A stretch of DNA of 64,000 bases from Aestuariivita sp964402685 (GCA_964402685.1 CAYODE010000001.1:1-64000), one strand, 5' to 3'; positions 52,766 through 62,159 are shown, numbered from the stretch's first letter. Notes: generated by a model from the sequence alone, not told the origin. Numbers and translations: made by a program.

Positions 52766-54190
52766 TCACCCGGCCTGTGAAGCATCGGTCGATCTTGCAG
52801 GTTTGCTCGGTTGCGGGCTTACGATCGCGCGAAGTTCCAACTGCGCGCAAAACCCTTTTTGCGTATCAACGAGTTTCAAAGACCCACCATGCCCCTCGGC
52901 AACCGCTTGAACAATCGATAGACCAAGGCCACTGGTTGACGTGTCGGAAATCAGGGCGAACCGGGTCAACGCCGCTTCGAATTCCGAATCCCGCAGTCCG
53001 CGCCCATCGTCGCTTACTTCGACCACAATCGTTTCACCCGTCCGACGCAGCAAAATGCGAATACTTGTCAGTTTATCTCCACCATGGATGACCGAGTTAT
53101 CGATGAGATTTGTAAGCGCCTCATTTAGCATAAGTTCATCCGCCAGCAGTCTGAATGCGTGGCCGTCAGTTTCTACTGTCAGGTCAATACGGGGTGGCAC
53201 ACGGTCACGGATGGATTTAACCCATTTTTCGACGGCTTGAGCCAGATCAATTGGTTTGAATAATGCCTGTGGCGATAACGCGTCAGCGCGTTCCAGCATC
53301 AAGAGTTTTTGGCTCAAGTCTGCCGTTTCTCGCGCCGCATCCAGCAAGTCGCGGGCACGTTCTTTCTGCTGACTATTGCTCGGCGCGTCGACGACCGCTT
53401 CGGCCAGACTGAGAACGCCCGCAATTGGATTTCGCAATTGGTGCGCTGCGTTAGCCACGAATTCCGACTGCGCCGTCATTGCTTTTGTCACCTGCGAAAA
53501 CAGCCGATTGAGAGTTGCGACGATGCCTTGGGCTTCTTCGGGTACACCGCGACGGATCGGCGAAAGATCGGCGGTCGATCGTCGTGCAATTGCGTTTTCT
53601 AGATCCAGCAGCGGCCGCAATCCAAGGCGAACGCCAAACCAGACGATGAACGCAAGGGACGCGATCAGGAAAGAGATGAGAAACGCCGTGCGTAGAACAA
53701 GGTCACGGACGAAGGCCGTGCGGACAGCCTGATCTTGCCAGACTGTTGTTGTGAATACTCCGCTGAACCCGTCGATTTCGGTCCGGACCTGCAAACGGAC
53801 CCCGCTCACGGCACGCCCTAGGTAACTGGCATGGAAATACATTGGCTGCGAGGTTTCAGTGTCGCCAGAAGGGATGCCGACGGGTGGCGTTGCATACCCG
53901 GCAACGATCACGCCATCCGGAGCGAAAACGTGGTAAAAGACTTGTCCTCCGGATGTGCTTGCCAGAATATCACGCGTTCGAGCAGACAAGGCGTCACCGT
54001 CTGATACGGCCACGTCATTGGCAACTGCCAGTGCTGCGGACAACAGACTACGGTCAAACACATCAGCGGCCGTTCGGCGCGCGTTACCCAGCTGCCACAA
54101 CCCCGCCAAAACCGCCAAAGCCAGAAGAGGGAACAGGATAATCACTGTAAGACGCGCCCGGAGTGACGCCGGCTGTGTCACCCCTGCCAT
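52766..54190 (-). CDS. tctE: TctE-like sensor histidine kinase
   Basis: 474 residues with two membrane segments (about 12-33 and 166-188) enclosing a periplasmic domain that should sense the tricarboxylate. HAMP-like linker, phosphorylated His250 in NAAHQLRNPIAG, N-box in LNEALTNLIDNSV, ATPase motifs DDGRGL and SGLGLSI. It overlaps the response-regulator gene by 13 bp and lies divergent to the TctC/TctA transport genes, as in TctDE systems. The signal is therefore inferred to be citrate, tricarballylate or a similar acid. Confidence 0.93.
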   Translation of the reverse strand: MAGVTQPASLRARLTVIILFPLLALAVLAGLWQLGNARRTAADVFDRSLLSAALAVANDVAVSDGDALSARTRDILASTSGGQVFYHVFAPDGVIVAGYATPPVGIPSGDTETSQPMYFHASYLGRAVSGVRLQVRTEIDGFSGVFTTTVWQDQAVRTAFVRDLVLRTAFLISFLIASLAFIVWFGVRLGLRPLLDLENAIARRSTADLSPIRRGVPEEAQGIVATLNRLFSQVTKAMTAQSEFVANAAHQLRNPIAGVLSLAEAVVDAPSNSQQKERARDLLDAARETADLSQKLLMLERADALSPQALFKPIDLAQAVEKWVKSIRDRVPPRIDLTVETDGHAFRLLADELMLNEALTNLIDNSVIHGGDKLTSIRILLRRTGETIVVEVSDDGRGLRDSEFEAALTRFALISDTSTSGLGLSIVQAVAEGHGGSLKLVDTQKGFCAQLELRAIVSPQPSKPARSTDASQAG

Positions 54191-54846
54191 TCGAGCGCGT
54201 ATCCAATGCCACGGCGAACGGAAATGTTCAGCCCGTGAGGTGCGATCCGCTTTCTCAGGCGGGACACATAAACCTCGATCACCTTGTCATCAGCCTCGCT
54301 GCCCGCTCCATAGACGCTGGCCAAGAGGTGGGTCTTGCTCACGGCCCGGCCGTCCGCTTCGGCCAGTGCAGCCAAAACCCCAAGCTCTCTTCGGGGGATG
54401 TCGATCGGGCCGGATTGCCCGATTAGCTGCAGAGGTTCAAGTTCCAGCGTTACGGCGCCCAAAGACAGGGCTTGTGTTGGTGCAACCACCTTGCGTCTGG
54501 CTAAGGCACGCACGCGTGCGGCCAGTTCGTCCATCGCAAAGGGTTTCACAAGGTAATCATCAGCGCCAGCGTCCAGACCCTGAACACGGTCTTCGGTCCG
54601 CGTCCTAGCCGTAAGTAAGATCACAGGGCGCGGGTCCTGACGCTGCCGCATCGCACGCAGCAGATCCAACCCGCTTTGTCCTGGCAGATTGATATCCAGG
54701 ATCACCAGATCGCTGGTTTCCTGAGCAAGGAAATCTGCTGCCTGCCATCCGTCACTGAGCGCGTCGACGGAATGGCCGTCGTCTTGCAGTCGATACGTTA
54801 TCCCTTTGCGCAGGCTGTTGTTGTCTTCGACAAGCGTGATCCTCAT
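54178..54846 (-). CDS. tctD: TctD-like OmpR-family response regulator
   Basis: 222 residues: receiver domain with Asp51 in VILDINLPG and Lys in YLVKPFAMDE, then a winged-helix OmpR DNA-binding domain (VIEVYVSRLRKRIA). ATG at 54846 begins MRITLVEDN; longer in-frame starts lie in the divergent promoter. It should activate the TctC/TctA operon starting 131 bp away on the other strand. A 7-bp inverted repeat (GATGAAG-N12-CTTCATC) lies between. Confidence 0.93.
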   Translation of the reverse strand: MRITLVEDNNSLRKGITYRLQDDGHSVDALSDGWQAADFLAQETSDLVILDINLPGQSGLDLLRAMRQRQDPRPVILLTARTRTEDRVQGLDAGADDYLVKPFAMDELAARVRALARRKVVAPTQALSLGAVTLELEPLQLIGQSGPIDIPRRELGVLAALAEADGRAVSKTHLLASVYGAGSEADDKVIEVYVSRLRKRIAPHGLNISVRRGIGYALEWQG

Positions 54847-54863
54847 GGCAAGATTTTTGCCGT

Positions 54864-54889
54864 GATGAAGGGTTGATGCAAGCTTCATC
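54864..54889. promoter_or_regulatory. Inverted repeat in the tctD/tctC divergent region
   Basis: GATGAAG (54864-54870) and CTTCATC (54883-54889), exact complements with a 12-bp spacer, 18 bp from the tctD start. Possible TctD-binding site or autoregulatory operator; the dyad is modest. Confidence 0.35.
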
Positions 54890-54976
54890 GGACATGCTGG
54901 GTTTGTTGAAGCAGGAAAAACTCTGCTCGAACACAGCCCGTATCGGACCGTTTCGATACGAATTGGGAGGAAACCG

Positions 54977-56089
54977 ATGGCATTTTTTTCAACCACGCGC
55001 CGCGTGGCTATTGGCCTTGTTGCGGCCGCTGCAACCAGTTTCGCAACATCCGCATTCGCGGGTGGGCACGGAATTGACCTGAGTGGGAAAACCGTTGAGT
55101 GGGTGATCCCGTTTTCTGAAACCGGCGGCTCGGCGAAATGGGCAAATTTCTATGCGCCTCTTCTGTCCGAAGCTTTGCCTGGAACCCCAACAGTGGTCGT
55201 TAAATTCATGCCCGGTGCAGGCTCGACAAAAGGCGCAAACTGGTTCCAGCAGCAGTCTTTTGAAGATAGCGAAGGCACATTGATTTTTGGATCGTCGGGG
55301 TCGACACAGTTCCCTTACTTGCTCGGTGATCCGCGCGTTCGTTACGAGTACGGCGATTGGGAAGTCGTTTTGGCCTCTGGCACAGGTGGCGTTGCCTACC
55401 TGCCACCAGATTTAGCTGCGCAGATGGACGGTCTGGACGCATCCGCGTTGCGGGACACTGATTTTATCTATGGAAGTCAGGGGGCAACGCGTTTGGATCT
55501 TGTGCCCCTGTTGGCCTGGGAAATGCTTGGTCTGAATGTGGAGCCTGTATTTGGCATCAAAGGCCGTGGGGATGGTCGTTTGATGTTTGAACGCGGCGAG
55601 GCCAATATCGATTATCAGACGTCGTCGTCTTTCCTTAAAGGTGTCACTCCTTTGGTCGAGGACGGCTCTGCCGTGCCGATGATGAGCTGGGGTGCTCTGG
55701 ACGCTGACGGAAACATCGTACGCGACCCTACCTTCCCTGATATGCCCACATTCAAAGAGGTTTGCGACGCAACACCGGGCTGCGAGACAAGCGGCGAACA
55801 GTGGGATGCGTGGAAAGCCTTTTTTATCGCGGGCTTCCCTGCGCAGAAAATGGTGTTTTTGCCGGCTGGCGCGTCCAAGGACGCAATCGTGACGTACACG
55901 CAAGCCTTTGAGGCGATCAAAGCGCGGGCCGATTTTGCCGAAATCTCGGCCGGGCGTCTGGGCGTATATCCTCAGATGACGGGTGACGAGGCGACTGCTG
56001 CGCTAGGGTCCGCTACACAGGTACCCCAAGGCGCGCGTGACTTTGTGATTGGATGGCTCAAAGACCGCTACGGCGTGTCGCTCAACTAA
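54977..56089 (+). CDS. tctC: Tripartite tricarboxylate transporter solute-binding protein (TctC family)
   Basis: 370-residue periplasmic binding protein. Signal peptide MAFFSTTRRVAIGLVAAAA to FAGGHG, then a TctC/Bug-type fold: KTVEWVIPFSETGGSAKWA, PGAGSTKGANWF and IYGSQGATRLDL. Excellent ribosome binding site (GGGAGGAAACCG). It binds a dicarboxylate or tricarboxylate and delivers it to the TctA/TctB membrane protein encoded 64 bp downstream, past a GC-rich hairpin. TctDE-type regulators lie upstream in the opposite direction. Confidence 0.93.
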   Translation: MAFFSTTRRVAIGLVAAAATSFATSAFAGGHGIDLSGKTVEWVIPFSETGGSAKWANFYAPLLSEALPGTPTVVVKFMPGAGSTKGANWFQQQSFEDSEGTLIFGSSGSTQFPYLLGDPRVRYEYGDWEVVLASGTGGVAYLPPDLAAQMDGLDASALRDTDFIYGSQGATRLDLVPLLAWEMLGLNVEPVFGIKGRGDGRLMFERGEANIDYQTSSSFLKGVTPLVEDGSAVPMMSWGALDADGNIVRDPTFPDMPTFKEVCDATPGCETSGEQWDAWKAFFIAGFPAQKMVFLPAGASKDAIVTYTQAFEAIKARADFAEISAGRLGVYPQMTGDEATAALGSATQVPQGARDFVIGWLKDRYGVSLN

Positions 56090-56102
56090 TCCAAATCAGT
56101 TT

Positions 56103-56126
56103 CGGGGCGGCGTCCGCGCCGCTCCG
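56103..56126 (+). terminator. Hairpin between tctC and tctA
   Basis: Stem CGGGGCGGCG/CGCCGCTCCG with one G-T pair, 4-nt loop, 13 bp behind the tctC stop. No T-run, so it probably stabilises the tctC message or reduces read-through to the membrane genes, as with the hairpin at 4084. Confidence 0.5.
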
Positions 56127-56152
56127 CACCTTTCCCGACGAAAGCTGAAACC

Positions 56153-58180
56153 ATGGACTTCGTTTCTGTCGCTTTACCTGCTTTGGGTGATGCCGCTGAC
56201 CTTATTCTACAACCCATCGTGCTGGGCTACCTTGTTCTTGGCGTTGTGATGGGCTTGTGCATCGGTGTCTTTCCTGGACTTGGCGGGATTGCTGGCCTGT
56301 CGCTATTGCTGCCCTTCATGTTTGGAATGGACCCGGTGCTGGGCCTTGCCCTGATGATCGGAATGGTCGCTGTGGTCCCCACTTCAGATACCTTCGCATC
56401 CGTGTTGATGGGCATCCCAGGCTCTTCCGCGTCGCAAGCGACAGTATTGGACGGCTTTCCACTGGCTAAGAAAGGTGAAGCTGCACGGGCGTTGTCGGCT
56501 GCGTTCTCGGCCTCGCTATTTGGCGGATTGGTTGGCGCCGCGTTCCTGACTGTTTTCATCTTGGTTGCGCGCCCAATCGTGCTTGAATTCCGCACACCTG
56601 AGCTGCTGATGATCACGATCTTTGGCCTGTCTATGGTTGGCATCCTGGCGGGGCGCGTCGCGCTAAAGGGGATTGCTGCCGCCGGTTTGGGTATGATGAT
56701 CGGCACGATCGGTGAAGGCGACAGCGCCGGCGAGCTGCGCATGGCGACCTATGACATGCCTTATCTGGTGGATGGCCTGAAACTGGTCATCGTGGGACTT
56801 GGCATCTTTGCCATTCCGGAAATCGTGGCGTTGCTTCGACAGGACCGCGCGATTGCCGATCGCAAACCATTGGGCGGTGGTTGGATGATGGGTGTCCGTG
56901 ACTGGCTCGCCAATATCTGGCTCAGCGTCCGTTGCTCCATCATCGGCGTTATCGTCGGAGTGATCCCGGGACTGGGCGGATCTGTTGTCGACTGGATCGC
57001 CTATGGCCACGCCGTTCAAACGACCAAAGACAAATCAAAGTTCGGTAGAGGAGAGATCCGTGGCGTGATCGGCCCCGAAAGCTCGAACAACGCCAAGGAG
57101 GGCGGAGGCCTCGTTCCCACGCTACTCTTTGGTATCCCCGGATCCGGATCGATGGCGATCTTCATAGGAGCGATTGCGCTTTTGGGATCGGGGAATATCG
57201 AGGTTGGCCCTTCAATGCTGAAAAACAACCTCGACATCACCTATGCTATTGTGTGGCTGTTGGCGCTTGCCAACGTGGTGGGCACGTTGATTTGTATCGC
57301 CGCATCCGGGGGAATTGCGCGACTGACAACTATCCCTTTCTCATTGCTCGCACCTTTCCTCTTCATGATCATTTCCTTTGCCGCGTTCCAGTCCGGGCAA
57401 AATTTGATGGATCTGGTCGCGCTTTTTGCAATTGGTCTTCTTGGCATTCTGATGCGTCGGTTTGATTGGTCGCGTCCTGCGTTCCTGATCGGTTTCGTTT
57501 TGTCCAACCCGGCCGAAACCTATGCAAACCAAGCCGTTCAGATCGCGCAAAGCCGGTTCCGCAAAAGCTTTGAGGAAGGGATCGACTATATATTCTCCCC
57601 AATCGTAATTGTGTTGATCATCATTACCGTCCTTTCCGTCGTTGTCGGGCTGCGCCAGGCAAAGACGATCATGGCCGAGGGTGCGGTAGACAGCGGAGCC
57701 AAACGCGCCCCGTTGATTTTCTTGATCGCCGTTCTGGCCTATTTGGTCGTGGCGTTTACCAACGCTTCGATGATCCCGGATTATGCAGCTGCCGATCGTG
57801 TGTTCCCGCGCTTTGTCGCCGGCGTTTCGATTATAGCCTGTGTCGTGCTCCTGATCCGCATGATGCTCAAGCCCGAGGCCGACCCGCTATTTGCTGATCG
57901 AGAGTCGGTAGAGTTTGAGAGTACGTCCCATGGGCTTTGGGCCACTCTGGCTTGGTTCCTTGGGTTGTTGGTCCTCACTTCTCTAGTCGGATTCATTTTG
58001 GCGTTGGCGATGTTCCTGTTGTTTTTCATCCGCATCCGTGCGGGGCGGAGTTGGGGGTTTGCGGCTCTCTACACCGCCGGTGGAATAGCCTTCATGTGTT
58101 TCATGGCAGGACTCTTGAATCGCGACTTCCCGCCTGGTCTGTTGCAAAGCTTTGTCAAACTCCCGTGGCCACTGACATGA
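56153..58180 (+). CDS. tctA: Fused TctA-TctB membrane subunits of the tripartite tricarboxylate transporter
   Basis: 675 residues. Residues 1-about 500 are TctA (MGLCIGVFPGLGGIAGLSLLLPF, GIPGSSASQATVLDGFPLAKKG, VIGVIPGLGGSVVDWIAYGH), with many spans. From about 515 to the end there are four spans typical of the small TctB subunit (RAPLIFLIAVLAYLVVAF, AAADRVFPRFVAG, LLVLTSLVGFILALAMFLLF). In most genomes tctB is a separate gene upstream of tctA; here it is C-terminally fused and no free tctB is nearby. ATGA overlap with the PrpF-like gene. Confidence 0.92.
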   Translation: MDFVSVALPALGDAADLILQPIVLGYLVLGVVMGLCIGVFPGLGGIAGLSLLLPFMFGMDPVLGLALMIGMVAVVPTSDTFASVLMGIPGSSASQATVLDGFPLAKKGEAARALSAAFSASLFGGLVGAAFLTVFILVARPIVLEFRTPELLMITIFGLSMVGILAGRVALKGIAAAGLGMMIGTIGEGDSAGELRMATYDMPYLVDGLKLVIVGLGIFAIPEIVALLRQDRAIADRKPLGGGWMMGVRDWLANIWLSVRCSIIGVIVGVIPGLGGSVVDWIAYGHAVQTTKDKSKFGRGEIRGVIGPESSNNAKEGGGLVPTLLFGIPGSGSMAIFIGAIALLGSGNIEVGPSMLKNNLDITYAIVWLLALANVVGTLICIAASGGIARLTTIPFSLLAPFLFMIISFAAFQSGQNLMDLVALFAIGLLGILMRRFDWSRPAFLIGFVLSNPAETYANQAVQIAQSRFRKSFEEGIDYIFSPIVIVLIIITVLSVVVGLRQAKTIMAEGAVDSGAKRAPLIFLIAVLAYLVVAFTNASMIPDYAAADRVFPRFVAGVSIIACVVLLIRMMLKPEADPLFADRESVEFESTSHGLWATLAWFLGLLVLTSLVGFILALAMFLLFFIRIRAGRSWGFAALYTAGGIAFMCFMAGLLNRDFPPGLLQSFVKLPWPLT

Positions 58181-59265
58181 GCCAACACGCAATTCCCTTT
58201 CTGTTTATGCGAGGCGGCACATCGCGCGGCCCCTATTTGAACCGGTCCGACTTGCCCGAAGATCGCGAAGACCTGTCCAAGGTCCTGGTGTCCATGCTCG
58301 GGTCCGGGCATCCGATCAACATAGATGGCATTGGCGGCGGCGCGGCTGTCACGACGAAGGTGGCCATTCTTTCGCCCTCAGATGACGATTGGGCAGATAT
58401 CGACTATTTCTTCGCTCAGGTTGGCGTCGAAGATCGTTCGGTCGATTACAAGCCCACTTGTGGCAACATCCTTGTCGGCGTCGGCCCCGCTGCGATCGAA
58501 ATGGGAATGACCCAAGCCTCTGGACCCGAGACAGAGGTGCGGATCCGCGCCGTGAACACTGGGGCGCGTGTCCTTGCGAAAGTGCGAACTGGCAACAGGG
58601 GAGAAGTCATCTACAGCGGCGACGCCTCTATTGATGGGGTGCCTGGTACTGCCGCGCCGATTGAGCTGATGTTCATGGACGTCGTCGGAGGCGCAACCGG
58701 CGCGATGTTCCCGACCGGCAATCGGATTGATGTGATCGACGGGGTTGAAGTGACTTGCATGGATGTCGCTATGCCGATGGTCATTGCGCGTGCGAAGGAT
58801 TTCGATCTGACGGGCACCGAGACGGCCGACGAACTCGACGCCAATCGCGCGTTTTATGATCGAATGGAACCCATTCGCGTTGAAGCTGGGCGATTGATGG
58901 GTATGGGAGACGTGTCGAACTCGGTCACGCCCAAATTCGGGGTTCTTGCAGCGCCCGTCGCAGGAGGCCATGCCTTGACGCGGTACTTCATGCCGAAAAA
59001 ATGCCACCCGAGCCTTGCTGTGACAGGCTCACAATGTCTGGCTGCGTCGTTGCTTTGTCCCGGCACCGTGGCTGAGGGAATTGCCGAACTCCCTGATGCC
59101 GGACCAACTGCAATGAAACTCGAACACCCGATGGGCATTCTTGACGTTGTGATGGACTACAGACGTGATGGCGCCGAGTTTGACGTGATTTCGGCAGGAC
59201 TGGTGCGAACGGCCAGAAAACTGGCGTCTGGCGAGGTCTTTGTCGATGTCGCAAACGCGGATTGA
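58177..59265 (+). CDS. PrpF family isomerase (aconitate/oxalomesaconate-type)
   Basis: 362 residues. The PrpF signature FLFMRGGTSRGPY near the N-terminus, GIGGGAAVTTKVAI, PTCGNILVGVGPAAIE and GATGAMFPTGNRID are visible. PrpF family proteins isomerise double bonds in tricarboxylates, for instance trans-aconitate or 2-methylaconitate. ATG at 58177 overlaps the transporter stop, so the enzyme is made with the uptake system; longer upstream in-frame starts lie inside tctA. It probably brings an imported unsaturated tricarboxylate into central metabolism. Confidence 0.88.
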   Translation: MSQHAIPFLFMRGGTSRGPYLNRSDLPEDREDLSKVLVSMLGSGHPINIDGIGGGAAVTTKVAILSPSDDDWADIDYFFAQVGVEDRSVDYKPTCGNILVGVGPAAIEMGMTQASGPETEVRIRAVNTGARVLAKVRTGNRGEVIYSGDASIDGVPGTAAPIELMFMDVVGGATGAMFPTGNRIDVIDGVEVTCMDVAMPMVIARAKDFDLTGTETADELDANRAFYDRMEPIRVEAGRLMGMGDVSNSVTPKFGVLAAPVAGGHALTRYFMPKKCHPSLAVTGSQCLAASLLCPGTVAEGIAELPDAGPTAMKLEHPMGILDVVMDYRRDGAEFDVISAGLVRTARKLASGEVFVDVANAD

Positions 59266-59278
59266 TACGCGCAGTGGA

Positions 59279-59304
59279 TAATTGTATACTACGGTATACA
59301 ATTA
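59279..59304. promoter_or_regulatory. Operator O1 for the GntR regulator (inferred)
   Basis: Perfect 11-bp arms TAATTGTATAC/GTATACAATTA with a TACG spacer, 13 bp before the ATG of the 77-residue gene. Its core TTGTATAC-N4-GTATACAA has the same layout as the dyad at 62172, located between the GntR gene and tcuA. The match at two places and the FadR-like architecture support a common GntR operator. Confidence 0.75.
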
Positions 59305-59316
59305 CGGAGTAGCTTG

Positions 59317-59550
59317 ATGCAGTGTGAAGACCCTCTCTCCCTCGCAAGGGGTAGTGTAAAAGCAGCCCTCGATGCCTTAACTGCGGAAATCCGCGCCTAC
59401 CCAACACCCGTCTCGGGTTGCGACGCGCAGTACAACTACCTGATAGGACAACGGAACTCTGTTGCTGAGGCGCTCCGCGTCTTGGATGAGCCGCACTTTG
59501 TTGCGACCCCGCGCACTTCTGAACCAAATGCGGGGATCGAAAGCCGGTGA
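59317..59550 (+). CDS. Small soluble protein of unknown function, coupled to the 2-hydroxyacid dehydrogenase
   Basis: 77 residues, soluble and helical (SLARGSVKAALDALTAEIRA, GCDAQYNYLIGQRNSVAEAL). The start ATG at 59317 has GGAG eight bases upstream; its stop overlaps the GTG of the next gene. There is no recognised family. It sits directly behind operator O1 and ahead of the dehydrogenase, so it belongs to the GntR regulon and may be an accessory subunit. Confidence 0.65.
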   Translation: MQCEDPLSLARGSVKAALDALTAEIRAYPTPVSGCDAQYNYLIGQRNSVAEALRVLDEPHFVATPRTSEPNAGIESR

Positions 59551-60515
59551 AGGTTCACATCCTAGACGATTGGTTCGACACGCTCAGAACGCTTCCTTGT
59601 TTCCGTATGTTGGACGCTCACGACGTCATGGTTTGGACTGATCATGTGGCAGAGCCCGCGCGTCTTGCAGAGCGTGTATTGGACGCCGAAGCATTGGTTT
59701 TGTTTCGCGAACGGACCAAGGTCAGTGCAGATCTTTTGGACCAGCTTCCGAACCTGCGGCTGATTTCCCAACGCTCGGTCTATCCGCACATCGATGTTCC
59801 GGCATGTACGCGCAACGGTGTTCTTCTGTCATCGAACATGCATTCGGAAACACCCTCATACGCCGCCGCCGAAATGACATTGGCGCTGATCTTGGCCAGC
59901 TATCGGCAAATCCCCGAACAAGTCGCGAGCATTCGTTCCGGCACTTGGCAAATGGGGGTTGGCCGAACGCTACGCGGCCGGGTGTTGGGGTTATATGGTT
60001 ACGGTCGAATCGCGCAGGCAGTCGCGGGCTACGCTAAGGCCATCGGAATGACCGTCCAATGGTGGGCGTCTGATGCTGGTCGTACTCGTGCAGCGGCTGC
60101 TGGAGAAACCGTCGCAGAAAGCCGAGAGGCGTTCTTTGCGACGTCGGATATCGTTAGCGTCCATGTTCGGCTCAAGCCGGAAACACGCGGTATCATCACC
60201 GCAGACGACCTCGCTGCTATGCAAGCGCGGTCTCTTTTTGTGAATACTTCGCGGTCGGGGCTGGTGGCCGCGGGCGCATTAGAAGCGGAAATCGCACGCG
60301 ACCGTATCTATGCGGCGCTGGATGTGTTCGATACCGAGCCATTGCGCGATACATCACATCCGCTTTTGACGCATCCGCACGTCCTTCCTACACCCCATCT
60401 GGGCTATGTCACCGAAGATGAATTCAACCTGCAATTCAGCGATATCTTCGAACAAGTCAACGCATTTGCCTCGGGCTCACCGATTCACGTGATCAACCCC
60501 GAGGTGTTGGGCTGA
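59547..60515 (+). CDS. D-2-hydroxyacid dehydrogenase
   Basis: 322 residues. NAD-binding GLYGYGRIAQAVAGYA after residue 145, the catalytic Arg in VNTSRSGLV, Glu in DVFDTEPLRDTSHP, and a late His in LPTPHLGYVTEDEF match the family. GTG start. It oxidises or reduces a 2-hydroxy acid in the cytoplasm, and its place in a tricarboxylate operon suggests a 2-hydroxy tricarboxylate or dicarboxylate. Its 3' end overlaps the convergent AbrB-like gene by 23 bp. Confidence 0.9.
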   Translation: MKVHILDDWFDTLRTLPCFRMLDAHDVMVWTDHVAEPARLAERVLDAEALVLFRERTKVSADLLDQLPNLRLISQRSVYPHIDVPACTRNGVLLSSNMHSETPSYAAAEMTLALILASYRQIPEQVASIRSGTWQMGVGRTLRGRVLGLYGYGRIAQAVAGYAKAIGMTVQWWASDAGRTRAAAAGETVAESREAFFATSDIVSVHVRLKPETRGIITADDLAAMQARSLFVNTSRSGLVAAGALEAEIARDRIYAALDVFDTEPLRDTSHPLLTHPHVLPTPHLGYVTEDEFNLQFSDIFEQVNAFASGSPIHVINPEVLG

Positions 60516-61521
60516 AAATCCGTGCGGCAACAGGCGCGCCAAGTATAACCACGAAAATCCGGAGTACGTGGTGCGCGACCACAAAAGCAATGTCGGCACC
60601 GACGATCAGTGCAAGAACGGTAAGTTCTGCCTGACCGCCGGGCGCAAAGGACAACAGCGCTTCCATTCCCGGCGCCAACCCTGTTGCATAGACGGCTTCG
60701 ACCATGAGCAGTGTTAAGACGATCAGGATCAGGCAGAACCCAAGGCCGGCGGCCAAGTCGCGTCGCACTTCCTCCAGCGTGATTCCGGCATACTTTGACC
60801 CGATGGTCATACCGATGAAAAACTGCGCCGCCCATATCGCTTCGGCCGGGGGGCGATAATGCAAGCCATCTGCGAGTGTCACTGCCGCGGTCAAGATAAG
60901 CGGGCCCAGTATGGATGCGCCAAACATGCCGACCCATTTCGCAACGCGCCATCCGGCGATCGCACAGATCATCATGACGACCAGTTCCGCTACCGGCACG
61001 GTCGCCACGGGAACACCTGGCGGGTTAGATAAATCGGCGTCCCAAATCCCCTTAAGGATAAACGGCAGGGCCACCACGATCACCAGAACCCGTGTGGCGT
61101 GGATCAGACTAAGCGCACGCACATTCGCGCCGGCCTCCTCGCCAAAGACGATCATATCCTGCAACCCTCCAGGCATCGTCGCGTAATACGCCGTCGGCAG
61201 ATCATACCCGCACAACCGTCGGAAATAGGGAACACCGGTCAGGCCGATCAAGCAAACCATCACAGGTACGAGAACAAGCGTCGGCCACATGGCGGGCACG
61301 CTTGCGAGCACCGAGGGCGTCAGGGTCGCTCCCACGGCGACGCCAAGGATCGTGCGCATCCCTTCGTTCAGTAGCTTTATGCCCCCTAGCGGTATGCCAG
61401 CCAACGCCGCAACCAGACAGGCGGCAATCGGACCAAGCAACCAGGGCAAGGGTAGGGACAGAAGGTGAAATCCCCATACACCTAAAGCCGCAGTCATAAA
61501 GGCATAAACAACAGCCCTCAC
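60493..61521 (-). CDS. AbrB-family putative membrane transporter
   Basis: 342-residue hydrophobic protein with about ten spans in two repeats (LLSLPLPWLLGPIAACLVAALAGI and MFGASILGPLILTAAVTLAD) as in AbrB/YgbA-like putative transporters once annotated as ammonia monooxygenase. GTG start coupled to the GntR stop (GTGA); an in-frame ATG at 61497 is possible. The 3' end overlaps the D-2-hydroxyacid dehydrogenase gene by 23 bp. Function uncertain; a second acid permease or exporter is plausible. Confidence 0.82.
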   Translation of the reverse strand: MRAVVYAFMTAALGVWGFHLLSLPLPWLLGPIAACLVAALAGIPLGGIKLLNEGMRTILGVAVGATLTPSVLASVPAMWPTLVLVPVMVCLIGLTGVPYFRRLCGYDLPTAYYATMPGGLQDMIVFGEEAGANVRALSLIHATRVLVIVVALPFILKGIWDADLSNPPGVPVATVPVAELVVMMICAIAGWRVAKWVGMFGASILGPLILTAAVTLADGLHYRPPAEAIWAAQFFIGMTIGSKYAGITLEEVRRDLAAGLGFCLILIVLTLLMVEAVYATGLAPGMEALLSFAPGGQAELTVLALIVGADIAFVVAHHVLRIFVVILGAPVAARIFSPTPRG

Positions 61522-62159
61522 CTGAGTGACCCGTTCAAACGGTGCAACAAAGACGTACGAAGATGCGCCTCCGCGGCCGCGCCGGCTGCCTCTTCTTCGC
61601 CAGAGCGGACCGCAGCAATGATATCGCGGTGCTGCCGCACTACGACGTCAATTCGATCTGAGTCCGTATATGTCGTCGGCCCAAGAAGCAGCAGTGAGTT
61701 ATTGAGGGCGCGCGCCGCTTCCAGCAAAAAGCGGTTTCTCCCGGCCAAATACAATGCGCGGTGAAAGTCCTGATTGATCGCGGCACCAACAGCGGGATTG
61801 TTGCGCTCGGCCTCGATTTGATCATTCAGGGCGTCTAGTGCATCGAACTCTACTTCTGATCCATGTTTTGCGGCCATTTCTGCGGCTGTGCGCTCCAGCA
61901 CCATGCGCATTTCATAGAGTTCTACGATCTCACCATGCGCCAGAGATCGGATGACGGCCCCAACGCGAGGCCGGTGTTCGACGATGCCGTCGCTTTCAAG
62001 ACGCCGCAGCGCTTCCCGGACGGGAGTACGCGACAGGTTCAGGCGCTCTCCGACTTCTTCTTCGCGCAATCGGTCGCCGGGGGTGTAGGTGCCGGATCGT
62101 AATGCATGCAGCAACGCCTCATATGCGGCTTCGCCACTTGATTTAGATGATTTTGTCAT
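61518..62159 (-). CDS. GntR family (FCD-domain) transcriptional regulator
   Basis: 213 residues. The winged helix (DRLREEEVGERLNLSRTPVREALRRLESDG) is followed by a six-helix FCD ligand-binding domain (LYEMRMVLERTAAEM, FHRALYLAGRN, HRDIIAAVRSGEEEAA). ATG at 62159 has AAGG upstream; 13 bp further upstream lies operator O2, so it probably represses itself and tcuA. It is divergent from tcuA and coupled to the AbrB-like gene downstream. Its ligand is expected to be the tricarboxylate or a product. Confidence 0.94.
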   Translation of the reverse strand: MTKSSKSSGEAAYEALLHALRSGTYTPGDRLREEEVGERLNLSRTPVREALRRLESDGIVEHRPRVGAVIRSLAHGEIVELYEMRMVLERTAAEMAAKHGSEVEFDALDALNDQIEAERNNPAVGAAINQDFHRALYLAGRNRFLLEAARALNNSLLLLGPTTYTDSDRIDVVVRQHRDIIAAVRSGEEEAAGAAAEAHLRTSLLHRLNGSLR

